Shown piece after piece: positions 1 through 8,153 of a stretch of DNA of 37,669 nt. The notes under the pieces are model-generated. The model saw only the letters and a list, made by a program, of their open reading frames with translations. It was not told where the DNA came from and made no database searches. Origin of the DNA: an uncultured Rhodospirillaceae bacterium (GTDB taxonomy: Bacteria > Pseudomonadota > Alphaproteobacteria > Rhodospirillales > Magnetospirillaceae); the NCBI GenBank assembly GCA_903901915.1, contig CAIUSV010000030.1:1-37669 (forward strand). Reading direction: 5' to 3'. Within the stretch, counting starts at the first letter, position 1; each line of letters starts with the position of its first letter. The translations under genes and the position numbers were made by a program.

Positions 1-117
1 CGAGTTGACCTTCTTACCGGTCGACAGTCGGTTCTGGATGGTGCCCATCAGCTGCGCCGTACCCTGCAACGAGTACAGATTGGCGCGCATGGCGGCGGTA
101 AGGGTGACTTCAGCCAT
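1..117 (-). CDS. Flagellin, N-terminal fragment (runs off window)
   Basis: Only the first 39 codons are present; the gene continues beyond the left edge. The translation begins MAEVTLTAAMRANLYSLQG and includes NRLSTGKKVNS, the conserved D0/D1 start of bacterial flagellins (N-terminal coiled coil followed by the RLSTGKKVNSA-type signature). Flagellin is the exported filament subunit. The ATG is preceded by AGGAGA at a good distance (positions 124-129). It lies downstream of flgL on the same strand with about 125 bases between them, enough for its own promoter. Which flagellin paralogue this is cannot be said from the fragment. Confidence 0.9.
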   Translation of the reverse strand, partial: MAEVTLTAAMRANLYSLQGTAQLMGTIQNRLSTGKKVNS

Positions 118-145
118 ATCGATTCTCCTGGTTCTAGAGAGTAGA

Positions 146-162
146 TGTCATTTTCGATGACA
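146..162 (-). other. Stem-loop in the flagellin mRNA leader
   Basis: TGTCAT and ATGACA form a perfect 6-bp stem around a 5-base loop. It sits 17 bases upstream of the flagellin ribosome binding site and, if the promoter call at 168-196 is right, at the extreme 5' end of the mRNA. Terminal stem-loops are known to stabilise some mRNAs, and alphaproteobacterial flagellin leaders can be targets of the FlbT regulator; either role here is inference. Confidence 0.4.
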
Positions 163-167
163 GACGG

Positions 168-196
168 ATGATACCTCCGTTATAAGTCCAATGCAA
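168..196 (-). promoter_or_regulatory. Possible sigma-70-type promoter for the flagellin gene
   Basis: On the minus strand TTGCAT (191-196) and TATCAT (168-173) are separated by exactly 17 bases. The predicted transcript start would fall near 161. This is a pattern match only. I see no convincing sigma-28 or sigma-54 element in this gap, which is a reason for caution because flagellin genes are often under those factors. Confidence 0.35.
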
Positions 197-241
197 CACC
201 ATTAGGGTTAAAAGAGGCTTAACGCCGGCCCCTCCCCACCT

Positions 242-2800
242 CTATTTCAAATAGTCCATCAGGCTGAGGCTCTGCACCTTGGCGAGGACCTGATAGCTCG
301 CCTGCAGGGCGTTGGAATCGGTCAGCAGATTGGTCGCCGCCGTGGTCGGGTCAATCTGTTCCATGTCGGTGATGCGGGCGTCGAGGAAGCCCATGAACAG
401 GGTATGCTTGGCGTTCTTGCCGGCAATGACCGCCTGGTTAAGCTCGATATTCTGCTTCAGCGTGTCGATGTCGCCCGCCTGTTCGGCTCCGAAGGGGGGA
501 TTGCCCGAGGCCGGCGCGCTGAGGGCGTCATTCAGCAGGAAAATGGCACTCTCGACCCGGCCCCGGTTGTTGTCCAGGCCGCCGGCGGTACCGAAACTTC
601 CCTGGGCGAGCAGCCCCATGGCGCGGATCGCCTTCTCGAAGGCGGGGTCCGAGGCATAGATGCCCACGTCCAACGTGCGATTGGTATCGATGCGTTGCTG
701 AATCTGAAGCGTATCACCCTTGTACCACGAGGTGGCGGAGATGGACGCCGTCGTCGTGGTCTCCGCCGTCATCGCCGGGACGCTTTCGATATCGATGTTG
801 GTGCCGTCGCTGGCCACCACCTTGTAGACACCGTCGTTGACGCCACTGGTGCTGCCGAGGGTAAAGACCGAACCGACCGCCGGAATGAAATCCGGCGACT
901 TGCCGAACGCGCCGGTGCCAAGCGCGACGGTGCCGATGCTGGTGCCGGCGACACCGCCCCCCGCCGCCAGCGGGGTGCTGAGCCCCAGGGCGGTGGCCAG
1001 GGTACCACCGACGGCAACATCGTCGGCACTGCCGGCGACACCGCCGACGGTGGTGACCGCCAGATGCCCGGTGGCGTCCACGGCGCTCATGAATGAGACC
1101 GGAGAGATCGTCGAGGCGTTCTTAAGGAAGCCTTGCAGATCGTTCATGGTCGATGCCGCGGTGACGGTGAAGGTGTCGGTCCCCGAACCGTTGGTCAGGG
1201 TCAGCGTCTGCCCGATGGCGATGCCGAGCGACACGCCGTTGGTCTTGTTGGTCAGATCGGTCAGCAGATGGAACTGGTCCCCCGACCCGGACCCGTCCAC
1301 CGTGACGGTGGTGCCGACGGTGCCGTTGCCGGGCACCGACGAGGTAATCCGTTCCTGGCCGACGCCGGAGCCGGGCGTAAAGGCGATCGAGCCGGTGTGG
1401 TTCGGCAGGATCGAGGTGGTCTTGGGACTGGCGGCGGTGCCGCTCTGATACGACAGGGTCACGTCGGTCCGGCCGGTCTGGGGCAGGAACTTGGAGACCC
1501 GCAGCGCGTCGCCGTTGATGGCGAAGGTCAGGGTGTTGGCGGTCTGGCCCGTCACCGTATAGGTGCCGTTGTGATTGGCCGACCCGCCGAGGGTGATGGT
1601 GTCGCCGACGGCGATGCCGGCGAAATCGGCGGTCCCGGCGGCGGTGATGGTCACCGTGGTGTTGTTGTTGGCCGCCGACGGCGTCGCGGTCATGGTCACC
1701 GTACCGGCGGTCAGGGGAACCGCGGTGGTGGCGGCCAGATGGGTGAACGACATGGTCACCGGCGTGGTCCCGGCCGTCTGGGTGATCGCCTCCGAGGTGG
1801 CCTGGCCGGTATCGCTGGCGATCTCGACCACGCCGTTGACGTTGCTGACCACCTTGTAGGCGCCATCCCAGGAAGCGCCGGTGGACCCGTTGATGGTGAA
1901 TCGGGTCCCCACCGTCAGGTTGGCCAGCGAGCCGGCCGTGGTCGGCGTGATCGCCATGTTGCCGTTGGCCCGGAAGGCGAAGTTCAGGTCGCCGGTGGCC
2001 GCCGGCAGGATCGCGGTGGGGGTCGCGCCGTATTGAATGGTCGGCGAACCCGACCCGAGGCCGTTGGTCTCGGCCAGCGCGGAGCCGCCGACGTTCATGA
2101 GGGCGTGGCTGTGAACCACGAAGGTCTTGTTGTTGGAAAGGCTGTTGCCAACCGTGATGTTGGTCCCCGCCGGAAACTGGGTCAGTCCGGTGGCGTTGGC
2201 GGCGCGGATCAGCCCGCTGGTGGGGCTGAAGGTCAGCTTGGCGGTATCCTGGCTGGTGACGTTGGCTTCCAGCAACTGGGCCCCCCGGGTCGTCGGCCAG
2301 GTCCGGTTGCTGCCGTCGAAGAGCGACTGGAACTGGGAAAGGCTGCTGGCCGGAAGCTGCATCGGCTCGGTGTTCACCCGGCCGCCGGAAAACAGGTACT
2401 GGCCGTTGTTGCTGGTATAAAGCGCCGACTGGATTTCCTGCATCGCCTGGAAGGCGAAGGTCTGGAACTGGGTGATGCTCTGCTGATCGGTGGGCGCGGA
2501 GGAATAGAACGACACCGCCTGATCGCGGAAATTCTTGATGGTGGTCTGAATTTCGGTCAGCGCCGCCGAAGCCGCGCTCAATTTTGTGTCCACCGCCTTG
2601 TTGTTGCTGATGAATTGGGCCGCCTGCGCCTTCTCGTTCTCGAAATTGATCGCGGCATTGGCATCGGAGGCGATGCCAATGTATTCCTGCGACTTGAGAT
2701 GCGTCGTGTTTTGCACCTGCTCGATGTTCATCCTGCCCTGGATGTCCAAAATCCGAGCGATGTAGGCGTTGTTGGCTCCCAGCGTGCCGATGCGCGTCAT
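242..2800 (-). CDS. flgL: Flagellar hook-associated protein 3 (FlgL), greatly enlarged
   Basis: Forms the hook-filament junction next to the flagellin filament. The first ~150 residues (MTRIGTLGANNAYIARILDIQ..., GQYLFSGG near residue 135) and the last ~90 residues, ending in a helical segment, match the flagellin-like D0/D1 ends of FlgL. FlgL proteins are usually about 300-400 aa; this one is 852 aa because of a Gly/Thr/Ala-rich middle. Inside the middle are three copies of a ~30-residue module (about residues 295-330, 396-430 and 640-675) and a 136-residue segment (492-627) that recurs in the neighbouring FlgK. The start has GGGAGG just upstream, overlapping the flgK stop region, so flgL is the last gene of the flgI-flgJ-flgN-flgK-flgL run. 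The insert probably forms surface-exposed D2/D3-type domains. Confidence 0.9.
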   Translation of the reverse strand: MTRIGTLGANNAYIARILDIQGRMNIEQVQNTTHLKSQEYIGIASDANAAINFENEKAQAAQFISNNKAVDTKLSAASAALTEIQTTIKNFRDQAVSFYSSAPTDQQSITQFQTFAFQAMQEIQSALYTSNNGQYLFSGGRVNTEPMQLPASSLSQFQSLFDGSNRTWPTTRGAQLLEANVTSQDTAKLTFSPTSGLIRAANATGLTQFPAGTNITVGNSLSNNKTFVVHSHALMNVGGSALAETNGLGSGSPTIQYGATPTAILPAATGDLNFAFRANGNMAITPTTAGSLANLTVGTRFTINGSTGASWDGAYKVVSNVNGVVEIASDTGQATSEAITQTAGTTPVTMSFTHLAATTAVPLTAGTVTMTATPSAANNNTTVTITAAGTADFAGIAVGDTITLGGSANHNGTYTVTGQTANTLTFAINGDALRVSKFLPQTGRTDVTLSYQSGTAASPKTTSILPNHTGSIAFTPGSGVGQERITSSVPGNGTVGTTVTVDGSGSGDQFHLLTDLTNKTNGVSLGIAIGQTLTLTNGSGTDTFTVTAASTMNDLQGFLKNASTISPVSFMSAVDATGHLAVTTVGGVAGSADDVAVGGTLATALGLSTPLAAGGGVAGTSIGTVALGTGAFGKSPDFIPAVGSVFTLGSTSGVNDGVYKVVASDGTNIDIESVPAMTAETTTTASISATSWYKGDTLQIQQRIDTNRTLDVGIYASDPAFEKAIRAMGLLAQGSFGTAGGLDNNRGRVESAIFLLNDALSAPASGNPPFGAEQAGDIDTLKQNIELNQAVIAGKNAKHTLFMGFLDARITDMEQIDPTTAATNLLTDSNALQASYQVLAKVQSLSLMDYLK
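920..1327 (-). repeat. Insert module shared with flgK (flgL copy)
   Basis: Codes for FlgL residues 492-627. It begins NGTVGTTVTVDG, passes through GQTLTLTNGSG and ends ...GTSIGTVAL. The partner copy is at 4399-4812 in flgK. In the best stretch (1188-1271 against 4673-4756) I count about 72 identical bases of 84 by eye. The protein resembles the repeated beta-rich 'IN'-type inserts found in flagellar axial proteins; that family link is inference. Confidence 0.85.
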
Positions 2801-2811
2801 GATCGGCCTCC

Positions 2812-5800
2812 CTAGTGGATAATGTTGATCAGCGAGTCGAGCATCTGCGACAGGGTCGAGATCACCTTGGCCGAGGCGGAATAGGCCTGCTGGAAGTTGA
2901 TCATATTCGACACCTCTTCGTCGAGGTTTACGCCGCTGAAGGAGGTGAACTGCTTGTCGAGCGCTTGGCCCAGCGTGGTCTCGTAGTCGAGTTGGTCCTT
3001 GGCGTGCGAGGCATTGGTCGATACCACGCCGATGATGGCGGCGCCGTACTCGGCGATGGAATAGCTGCCTCCGGCGATGTCGCCGGCCCCCCCCATCGCG
3101 ATCTTGCCGGTCATCGCCGCGCTTATCTGCAACGCCGTCGTGTTGTCGCCCTCGGACAGGAAGTATTTGCCCAGGTCGGAATTGTACTGCATGGCGCCAC
3201 GGCTCAACAAGGACGGAGACCCTTTAAGGTCGCTGCGAACCTCGATATTGCCGGCGGTGCGGCAGGAGGCGGCGTGGAAGCCGAGATCGGTGATCAGGCT
3301 GCCCGGAGGGGTCAGGGTGTCGGGAGTGGCGCCGATGAACAGCTCGCGGTCGGCGGTCTGGCGCAGCCGCAAGCGATAGCCCGACCCCTCGGGCACCACC
3401 GTGGCCTGAACGATGTGCGCCTGCTGTAGTCCGAGCGTGTTGCTGAGGTTCGACGACCCGATGGTGCCGCCGACCACATCCACCGTCAACGGCGTGCCCC
3501 GGCTGTCCCATATCCGCAATTGATAATTGTTGGGGCCATTCTGCACCACCTTGGCCTGAACCGAGCCGCCGACATTGTCGATGGCGGCGGCGATGTCGGT
3601 CAGGCTGGTGGTGGTGCCGGACGGCAAGGTGATCGGAAAGCCCGAAATGGTGCCGTTGGCATCCGAGATCGAGATGGTGGCGTTGGACGTCATGGTCAGG
3701 CCGGTACCAGTCAGCAGCGACGAATCCACCGTCTGGGTCTGGGCGTTGATCAAATTGGCCATGGTTGCCAGCGACGCCCCCGCCGGAATGCTGATGGCGT
3801 TGCCGATCTGACCCGAGGAATCGAGCAGACGGATGGTGCGGACCGTCGAGGTGGTGGTGCTGAGCGGCAAGATATTGGAATCGGCGATCGAGTTGGGCAC
3901 CGCCTTGGCGAAAACGTCATTCAATCCGAAGAAGTTGGCCAGGCCGCTGGCCGTCTGGTCCGCCTTGCCGTCGCCATCCACATCGAAATTGACCCGCGCG
4001 TCGCTGACCGCGCTGCCGTCGGCGGTGGCGGACTGGTCGCGCAGGGCAATCGACACCGAGCTATTGCCGGTATTGATCACGAATTTGCCCGAGGTCAGCG
4101 ATGCCGTGGCGTTGGTCAGGGCGTTGCCCTGATAGCTCTGGGCCTTCATCCAGTTCTGGATCTTGGCGGCGATGTCGGTCAGCGTCACTCCGGGCGGTGA
4201 CGGCGTCGTCGAGATGTCCAGCGCGGTCGGATTGCCGGAGGCATCGTTATAGGCGGTACTCGACAAGATGGTACGCAATGTGGTGCTGGCCAGTTGATTG
4301 CCGGTGGTGTCGAACATGGCGATGGTGGTGTCGTCGTTGCCGCTCAGCCAGATCGTCTGGGCCTTGGCCGCCAGGGTGACCGGGATCACCGAGGACGCCA
4401 GCGCGGTGGAGCCGATCTTGGTGCCGCCGGCACCGCCACCGGCCGCCAGCGTGGTACCGAGGCCGAGGGCGGTGGCAAGCGCGTTGCCGCCGCTGCCGCT
4501 GATGGTGACGTCATTGGCGGGAGTGGCGCCGCCGACGGTGGTGATCGCCAAATGCCCCGATGAATCGATCGCGGTATTGAATCCCACCGCGCCGAGAGTC
4601 TGGGCATGGATGAAGGTCTCCAGCGAACTCAGGGTCGAACCGGCGCCGACGGTGAAGGTGGCCGAGCCGGAGCCGTTGGTCAGGGTCAGGGTCTGCCCCA
4701 CCGTGATGCCGAGCGAAGCGCCCGTGGTCTTGTTGATCAGACTGGTCAGCAGATGGGTCGAGTCGGCGGCGGCCGAGCCGTCGGCGGTCACGCTGGTGCC
4801 GACGGTGCCATTGGAGGAAATCGCCACCGCGTTGAGGGTGGGGTTGTTGGGATCGGTAAACTGGCGGCTGCCGCTCAGCACCGACTGCATGGTCGGGAAC
4901 GTGGTTCCCCGGTTGGCGGCCAGGTTGACGGTGTCCTTGAGCTTGCTGGCCAGTTCATCCAACTGGGCCTGAAGGTTGGGCAGGACGGTGTCGCGCATCC
5001 CCACCAGCGCGCTCAGCTGCCCGCCGGCGATGTCCGAGGTGATGTCGGCGGTGGGGTCGCCGTTGAGATAGATATTGCCGAAATTGCCGCCGGCCTTGGT
5101 CATCCACGGATCGGTGATGGTGGTGGCGAAATGGGACATCACCGCCGCCACCTTGTCGACCAGAACCTTGCCCGACTTGCTGTAGACGCCGATCGAGCCG
5201 TCGCCCCTCGGGAAATACTGGATATCCAAATACTTGGACAACCCGGTCAGGGCGGTGTCGCGCTTGTCTTGCAAGTCGCCGACATCGGCGCCGATGGCCC
5301 CGTTGCGTACGATCTTCTGGTTCAGGTCATAGATGTTGGCGAGTTGGCTGTTGATCTGCCCCACCGTGTCCTGGATGCCCTTGTCCGCCTGTAGCCGCAG
5401 GTTCTGCAACTGCGAGGTCATCTGCTGGAACTGGCTGGCGGTATCCAGGGCGGACTGCACCGCCGCCGACTGGAAGGCCGGGGTGTTGACCTGCGGCGCC
5501 AAGGCCTCGAACGCCGACTGAAGCGACTGCATCTGATGGGCGATGGAATTCTGGTCGCCGACCTGGCCGAACAGGTCCGAGATCTGCGGATAATAGGTCT
5601 GGGTGGTATCGAGCGCATTCTGGATCGAGGTCTGCTGGCGGATCTGCGACATCAGGCCTTCGTCGACCGTCCGCACCAGCGCGCCCTGCTGGACGCCGGC
5701 GCCGATACCGGCCACCACCACCGATTCCGGCGTCATCACCTTGCGGACGAAGCCCGGGGTGTTGACGTTGACGATATTCTGGGAAATGACGTCCAGGCCC

Positions 5801-5856
5801 TTCTGGTTCGTCAGCAGCCCCGATACCGCTGCGTTGAGACCGAGTGTGAGGCTCAT
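2812..5856 (-). CDS. flgK: Flagellar hook-associated protein 1 (FlgK), enlarged
   Basis: First protein of the hook-filament junction, exported through the flagellar type III apparatus. The N-terminus (LGLNAAVSGLLTNQKGLDVISQN, then NVNTPGFVRK) is the classic rod/hook-type start. The C-terminus (SGVNLDEEVSNMINFQQAYSASAKVIST... ending near MLDSLINIIH) is the classic FlgK end. At 1014 aa it is well above the usual 450-700 aa. Residues 349-486 are the module shared with FlgL, and further beta-rich inserts follow to about residue 850. GGGAGAA precedes the ATG. It lies 26 bases downstream of the flgN-like gene and 11 bases upstream of flgL, so co-transcription is likely. Confidence 0.95.
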   Translation of the reverse strand: MSLTLGLNAAVSGLLTNQKGLDVISQNIVNVNTPGFVRKVMTPESVVVAGIGAGVQQGALVRTVDEGLMSQIRQQTSIQNALDTTQTYYPQISDLFGQVGDQNSIAHQMQSLQSAFEALAPQVNTPAFQSAAVQSALDTASQFQQMTSQLQNLRLQADKGIQDTVGQINSQLANIYDLNQKIVRNGAIGADVGDLQDKRDTALTGLSKYLDIQYFPRGDGSIGVYSKSGKVLVDKVAAVMSHFATTITDPWMTKAGGNFGNIYLNGDPTADITSDIAGGQLSALVGMRDTVLPNLQAQLDELASKLKDTVNLAANRGTTFPTMQSVLSGSRQFTDPNNPTLNAVAISSNGTVGTSVTADGSAAADSTHLLTSLINKTTGASLGITVGQTLTLTNGSGSATFTVGAGSTLSSLETFIHAQTLGAVGFNTAIDSSGHLAITTVGGATPANDVTISGSGGNALATALGLGTTLAAGGGAGGTKIGSTALASSVIPVTLAAKAQTIWLSGNDDTTIAMFDTTGNQLASTTLRTILSSTAYNDASGNPTALDISTTPSPPGVTLTDIAAKIQNWMKAQSYQGNALTNATASLTSGKFVINTGNSSVSIALRDQSATADGSAVSDARVNFDVDGDGKADQTASGLANFFGLNDVFAKAVPNSIADSNILPLSTTTSTVRTIRLLDSSGQIGNAISIPAGASLATMANLINAQTQTVDSSLLTGTGLTMTSNATISISDANGTISGFPITLPSGTTTSLTDIAAAIDNVGGSVQAKVVQNGPNNYQLRIWDSRGTPLTVDVVGGTIGSSNLSNTLGLQQAHIVQATVVPEGSGYRLRLRQTADRELFIGATPDTLTPPGSLITDLGFHAASCRTAGNIEVRSDLKGSPSLLSRGAMQYNSDLGKYFLSEGDNTTALQISAAMTGKIAMGGAGDIAGGSYSIAEYGAAIIGVVSTNASHAKDQLDYETTLGQALDKQFTSFSGVNLDEEVSNMINFQQAYSASAKVISTLSQMLDSLINIIH
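4399..4812 (-). repeat. Insert module shared with flgL (flgK copy)
   Basis: Codes for FlgK residues 349-486, starting NGTVGTSVTADG and ending ...GTKIGSTAL. It aligns along its whole length with FlgL residues 492-627, with only a two-codon difference in total length (138 against 136 codons). The DNA is alike as well as the protein, pointing to duplication or gene conversion between adjacent genes. Confidence 0.85.
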
Positions 5857-5882
5857 GGTGTTCTCCCAGCCTTTCTGGCGTG

Positions 5883-6365
5883 TTAGAGCGACTTATTGAA
5901 AGACAGCGCCGCGCCGGGGCCACCGGTCGAATCGAAGGTGCCGGCGCGGCCGTAATTGGTATTGCTGGTGGCATTGGCCTTGGCGGTCTGCACGATGATG
6001 TCCATCACCCGCTGATAGGCCTCCATCTCGGCCCGCAGCCGACGGGAATTGACGGTCATCAGCTCGTGGAGCCGAAGGCCGATCGCCGCCAGCGCCTCGC
6101 GCTGTTCCGGCTCCAGCGCCTCGGCCAGTTCCGGATGATCGACCAGCGGCTGTACCGCGCGCTCGTAGAGCTTGGCCAGGGCGGCCTTGTTCTCGGCCAG
6201 CACCTTGACGGTTTCCGGGTCGTGGCTGGCCAGGGCCTCGTTCTCGATCTCCAGCAGATCGCACATGTGGGTGCAGGCGAAGACGAGATCGTCATAGGCG
6301 ATCACCGAACCGCCCCCCAGGGTGTCCTCGTCGCCGGTTTCGTTTTCCGAGATGGTGTCGAACAT
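5883..6365 (-). CDS. FlgN-like flagellar export chaperone
   Basis: A 160-aa acidic, mostly helical protein between flgJ and flgK. FlgN is the cytoplasmic chaperone of the hook-associated proteins FlgK and FlgL, and both of those genes lie immediately downstream. Visible features are a long alpha-helical region (about residues 25-130) rich in Leu, Glu and Ala, and a C-terminal tail ending ALSFNKSL that I associate with alphaproteobacterial FlgN-type proteins. One base separates its ATG from the flgJ stop. Assignment rests on position, size and helical character, not on a sharp motif. Confidence 0.7.
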   Translation of the reverse strand: MFDTISENETGDEDTLGGGSVIAYDDLVFACTHMCDLLEIENEALASHDPETVKVLAENKAALAKLYERAVQPLVDHPELAEALEPEQREALAAIGLRLHELMTVNSRRLRAEMEAYQRVMDIIVQTAKANATSNTNYGRAGTFDSTGGPGAALSFNKSL

Positions 6366-6366
6366 G

Positions 6367-6687
6367 TCACTGCACCTCCTGGTGCTTCAAAAGCATCTTC
6401 TGCACGGCGCTGCCGATGCCGATGCCGTTGCCGCGGTTGGCGACCATTTTGCCGTATTCGTCGGTCAGCAGGGACCGGAACATTTCCTCGCCGCTGCCAC
6501 CGCCGAAGATGCCGTCGGTCTTGATGCCCTCGAACATGTGCTCGAACATCTGGGCGACGAAGTGGGCCTCGAACTGGCGTCCGGCCTTGGCGGCGGCCGC
6601 CTGACTGGCGGCGGCGGCGACCGGCGGCGCCTTTCGTTCGAGCAGGGACGGATCGGCCGAAGCCGGGACGGAGAAGGTGGAGGCCAT
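6367..6687 (-). CDS. flgJ: Rod-binding protein FlgJ, N-terminal domain only
   Basis: A 106-aa protein matching the rod-binding half of FlgJ: FEAHFVAQMFEHMFEG, then GEEMFRSLLTDEYGKMVA and a GNGIGIGSAVQKML-type end. In enteric bacteria FlgJ carries a C-terminal muramidase that opens peptidoglycan for the rod; here that domain is absent, as is usual in alphaproteobacteria, where a separate lytic enzyme does the job. It starts two bases after the flgI stop and is followed after one base by the flgN-like gene, so it is part of the same operon. Confidence 0.88.
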   Translation of the reverse strand: MASTFSVPASADPSLLERKAPPVAAAASQAAAAKAGRQFEAHFVAQMFEHMFEGIKTDGIFGGGSGEEMFRSLLTDEYGKMVANRGNGIGIGSAVQKMLLKHQEVQ

Positions 6688-6689
6688 GG

Positions 6690-7865
6690 CTAGAGCACCT
6701 CGAGATCGGCTTGCAAGGCGCCGGCGGCCTTGATCGCCTGAAGGATGGTGATGAGATCGCGCGGGCCGATGCCAAGGCTGTTCAGCCCCTCGACCAGTTC
6801 CTGCAACGTGACCCTGTGCTGCACCACCGCAAGCTTGTTGCCGGCGCCTTCATCGACCTGGATATCGGAACGCTGGACGGTTTCGGTGGTACCGGTGGTC
6901 GAGAACGGCGACGGCTGCGACACCTGCGGCGTCTCGGTGATGCGGATGGTCAGCTGGCCCTGGGCGATGGCCACCGTGCTGATGCGGACGTTCTCGCCCA
7001 TCACGATGGTGCCCGAAACCTCGTCGATGACGACGCGGGCCATCTGGTCGGGCTCGACCCGCAATTGCTCGACATCGGTCAGCAGGCCGACGACGTTGTC
7101 GCGGTAGGTCGGCGGCACCACGATCTGAACCGTACCCGGATCGATCGGCCGCGCCATGTCGCCGCCGAGGAAGGAATTGACCGCCTGGGCGATACGCCGC
7201 GACGTGGTGAAGTCGGGATTGCGCAGACTGACCTTGACCGCTTCCAGATGCGCCATCTCGAACGGCAGCTCGCGCTCGACGATGGCCCCGTTGGCGATAC
7301 GGCCGGCGGTGGGAACGCCCTTGGTGACCGAGGAGCCCGAGGCGCCCGAGGCGGTGAAGCTGCCGGTGGCGACCTGACCCTGGCCGACGGCGTAGACCTC
7401 GCCATCGGCGCCGATCAGCGGCGTGACCAGCAAGGTGCCGCCGCGCAGGTCCTTGGCGTCGCCCATGGCCGACACGTTGGTGTCGATGCGGGTGCCCTGG
7501 CGGGCGAAGGGCGGCAGCATGGCGGTGACCATGACGGCGGCAACGTTCTTCGGGCTGACCGAGGTGATGGCGCCGGTCTTGTCACGGATGTTGACGCCGA
7601 GACGCTCCAGCATGCCGACCAGGCTTTCCTTGGTGAACGGCGCGTTGGTCAGCGAGTCGCCGGTGCCGTTGAGGCCGACCACCAGGCCGTACCCCACCAG
7701 CATGTTGTCGCGCACCCCCTCGAAATCGGCGATGTCCTTGATGCGCGAGGCGCCGAAGGCGTCGGCCGGCATCAGCCCGATGGTTGCCGCCACCAGCGAA
7801 GCGGCGAGCAGAAAGGCACGCAGCGGAGCGGCGAAGGAGGCGGCGGCGACGTCGATGCGGGTCAT
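6690..7865 (-). CDS. flgI: Flagellar P-ring protein FlgI
   Basis: Forms the peptidoglycan-level bushing of the flagellar rod. The mature start SRIKDIADFEGVRDNMLVGYG and the GLNGTGDSLTN motif are diagnostic. The chosen ATG gives 391 aa with a Sec signal peptide of about 39 residues (a hydrophobic core FLLAASLVAATIGLM, cleavage probably after DAFGA), as expected for a periplasmic protein. AGGGTGA lies upstream of this ATG. An alternative in-frame ATG at 7886 would add seven residues before the signal peptide. The last 12 codons specify AAGALQADLEVL. A sigma-54-type promoter lies at 7914-7929 and could drive flgI through flgL. Confidence 0.95.
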   Translation of the reverse strand: MTRIDVAAASFAAPLRAFLLAASLVAATIGLMPADAFGASRIKDIADFEGVRDNMLVGYGLVVGLNGTGDSLTNAPFTKESLVGMLERLGVNIRDKTGAITSVSPKNVAAVMVTAMLPPFARQGTRIDTNVSAMGDAKDLRGGTLLVTPLIGADGEVYAVGQGQVATGSFTASGASGSSVTKGVPTAGRIANGAIVERELPFEMAHLEAVKVSLRNPDFTTSRRIAQAVNSFLGGDMARPIDPGTVQIVVPPTYRDNVVGLLTDVEQLRVEPDQMARVVIDEVSGTIVMGENVRISTVAIAQGQLTIRITETPQVSQPSPFSTTGTTETVQRSDIQVDEGAGNKLAVVQHRVTLQELVEGLNSLGIGPRDLITILQAIKAAGALQADLEVL

Positions 7866-7913
7866 GATGGTTTCACCCTGGGGCATGCGGTCATGGTCTT
7901 TCGCGACCTTCTT

Positions 7914-7929
7914 TGCGAAACTCGTGCCA
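7914..7929 (-). promoter_or_regulatory. Sigma-54 promoter upstream of flgI
   Basis: The minus strand reads TGGCACGAGTTTCGCA. The TGGCACG box is perfect, the GG and GC doublets are exactly 10 bases apart, and the -12 box differs from TTGCA by one base. The predicted start lies about 12 bases downstream, leaving a leader of about 35-40 bases before the flgI ATG at 7865. Sigma-54 control of hook, ring and hook-associated genes is established in alphaproteobacteria such as Caulobacter. Confidence 0.75.
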
Positions 7930-8153
7930 ACCGGCCAACCCGCCAAATACAAGGTGTTCACGACTAACAGCCGGACGCCCAAGGCACCCGCCGGGCACTT
8001 CCGTCCCTCCCCGCCCGGCAAAACCTGCCCAGTCGCCCGGACACGAGACGCCCCCCGTTACCGACGGACATGCCACGGCAACGCCCAGTTGCCGTATCAC
8101 TTTCATGGAAATTGAAGACTCTGATGGGACGGCGGGACGCGGCTAGCGAAGCC

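Noticed and set aside
242-254. Palindrome CTATTT-C-AAATAG at the flgL stop
   Set aside because: It is AT-rich, inside the last codons, and has no T-tail or GC stem; most likely chance.
1133-2815. Long plus-strand frame opposite flgL
   Set aside because: It is antisense to a gene with clear flagellar ends; its Gly/Arg/Asp-rich composition is what the complement of GC-rich codons gives.
6711-7967. 418-codon plus-strand frame opposite flgI
   Set aside because: Composition and position mark it as the mirror of flgI codons, without a family motif or ribosome site.
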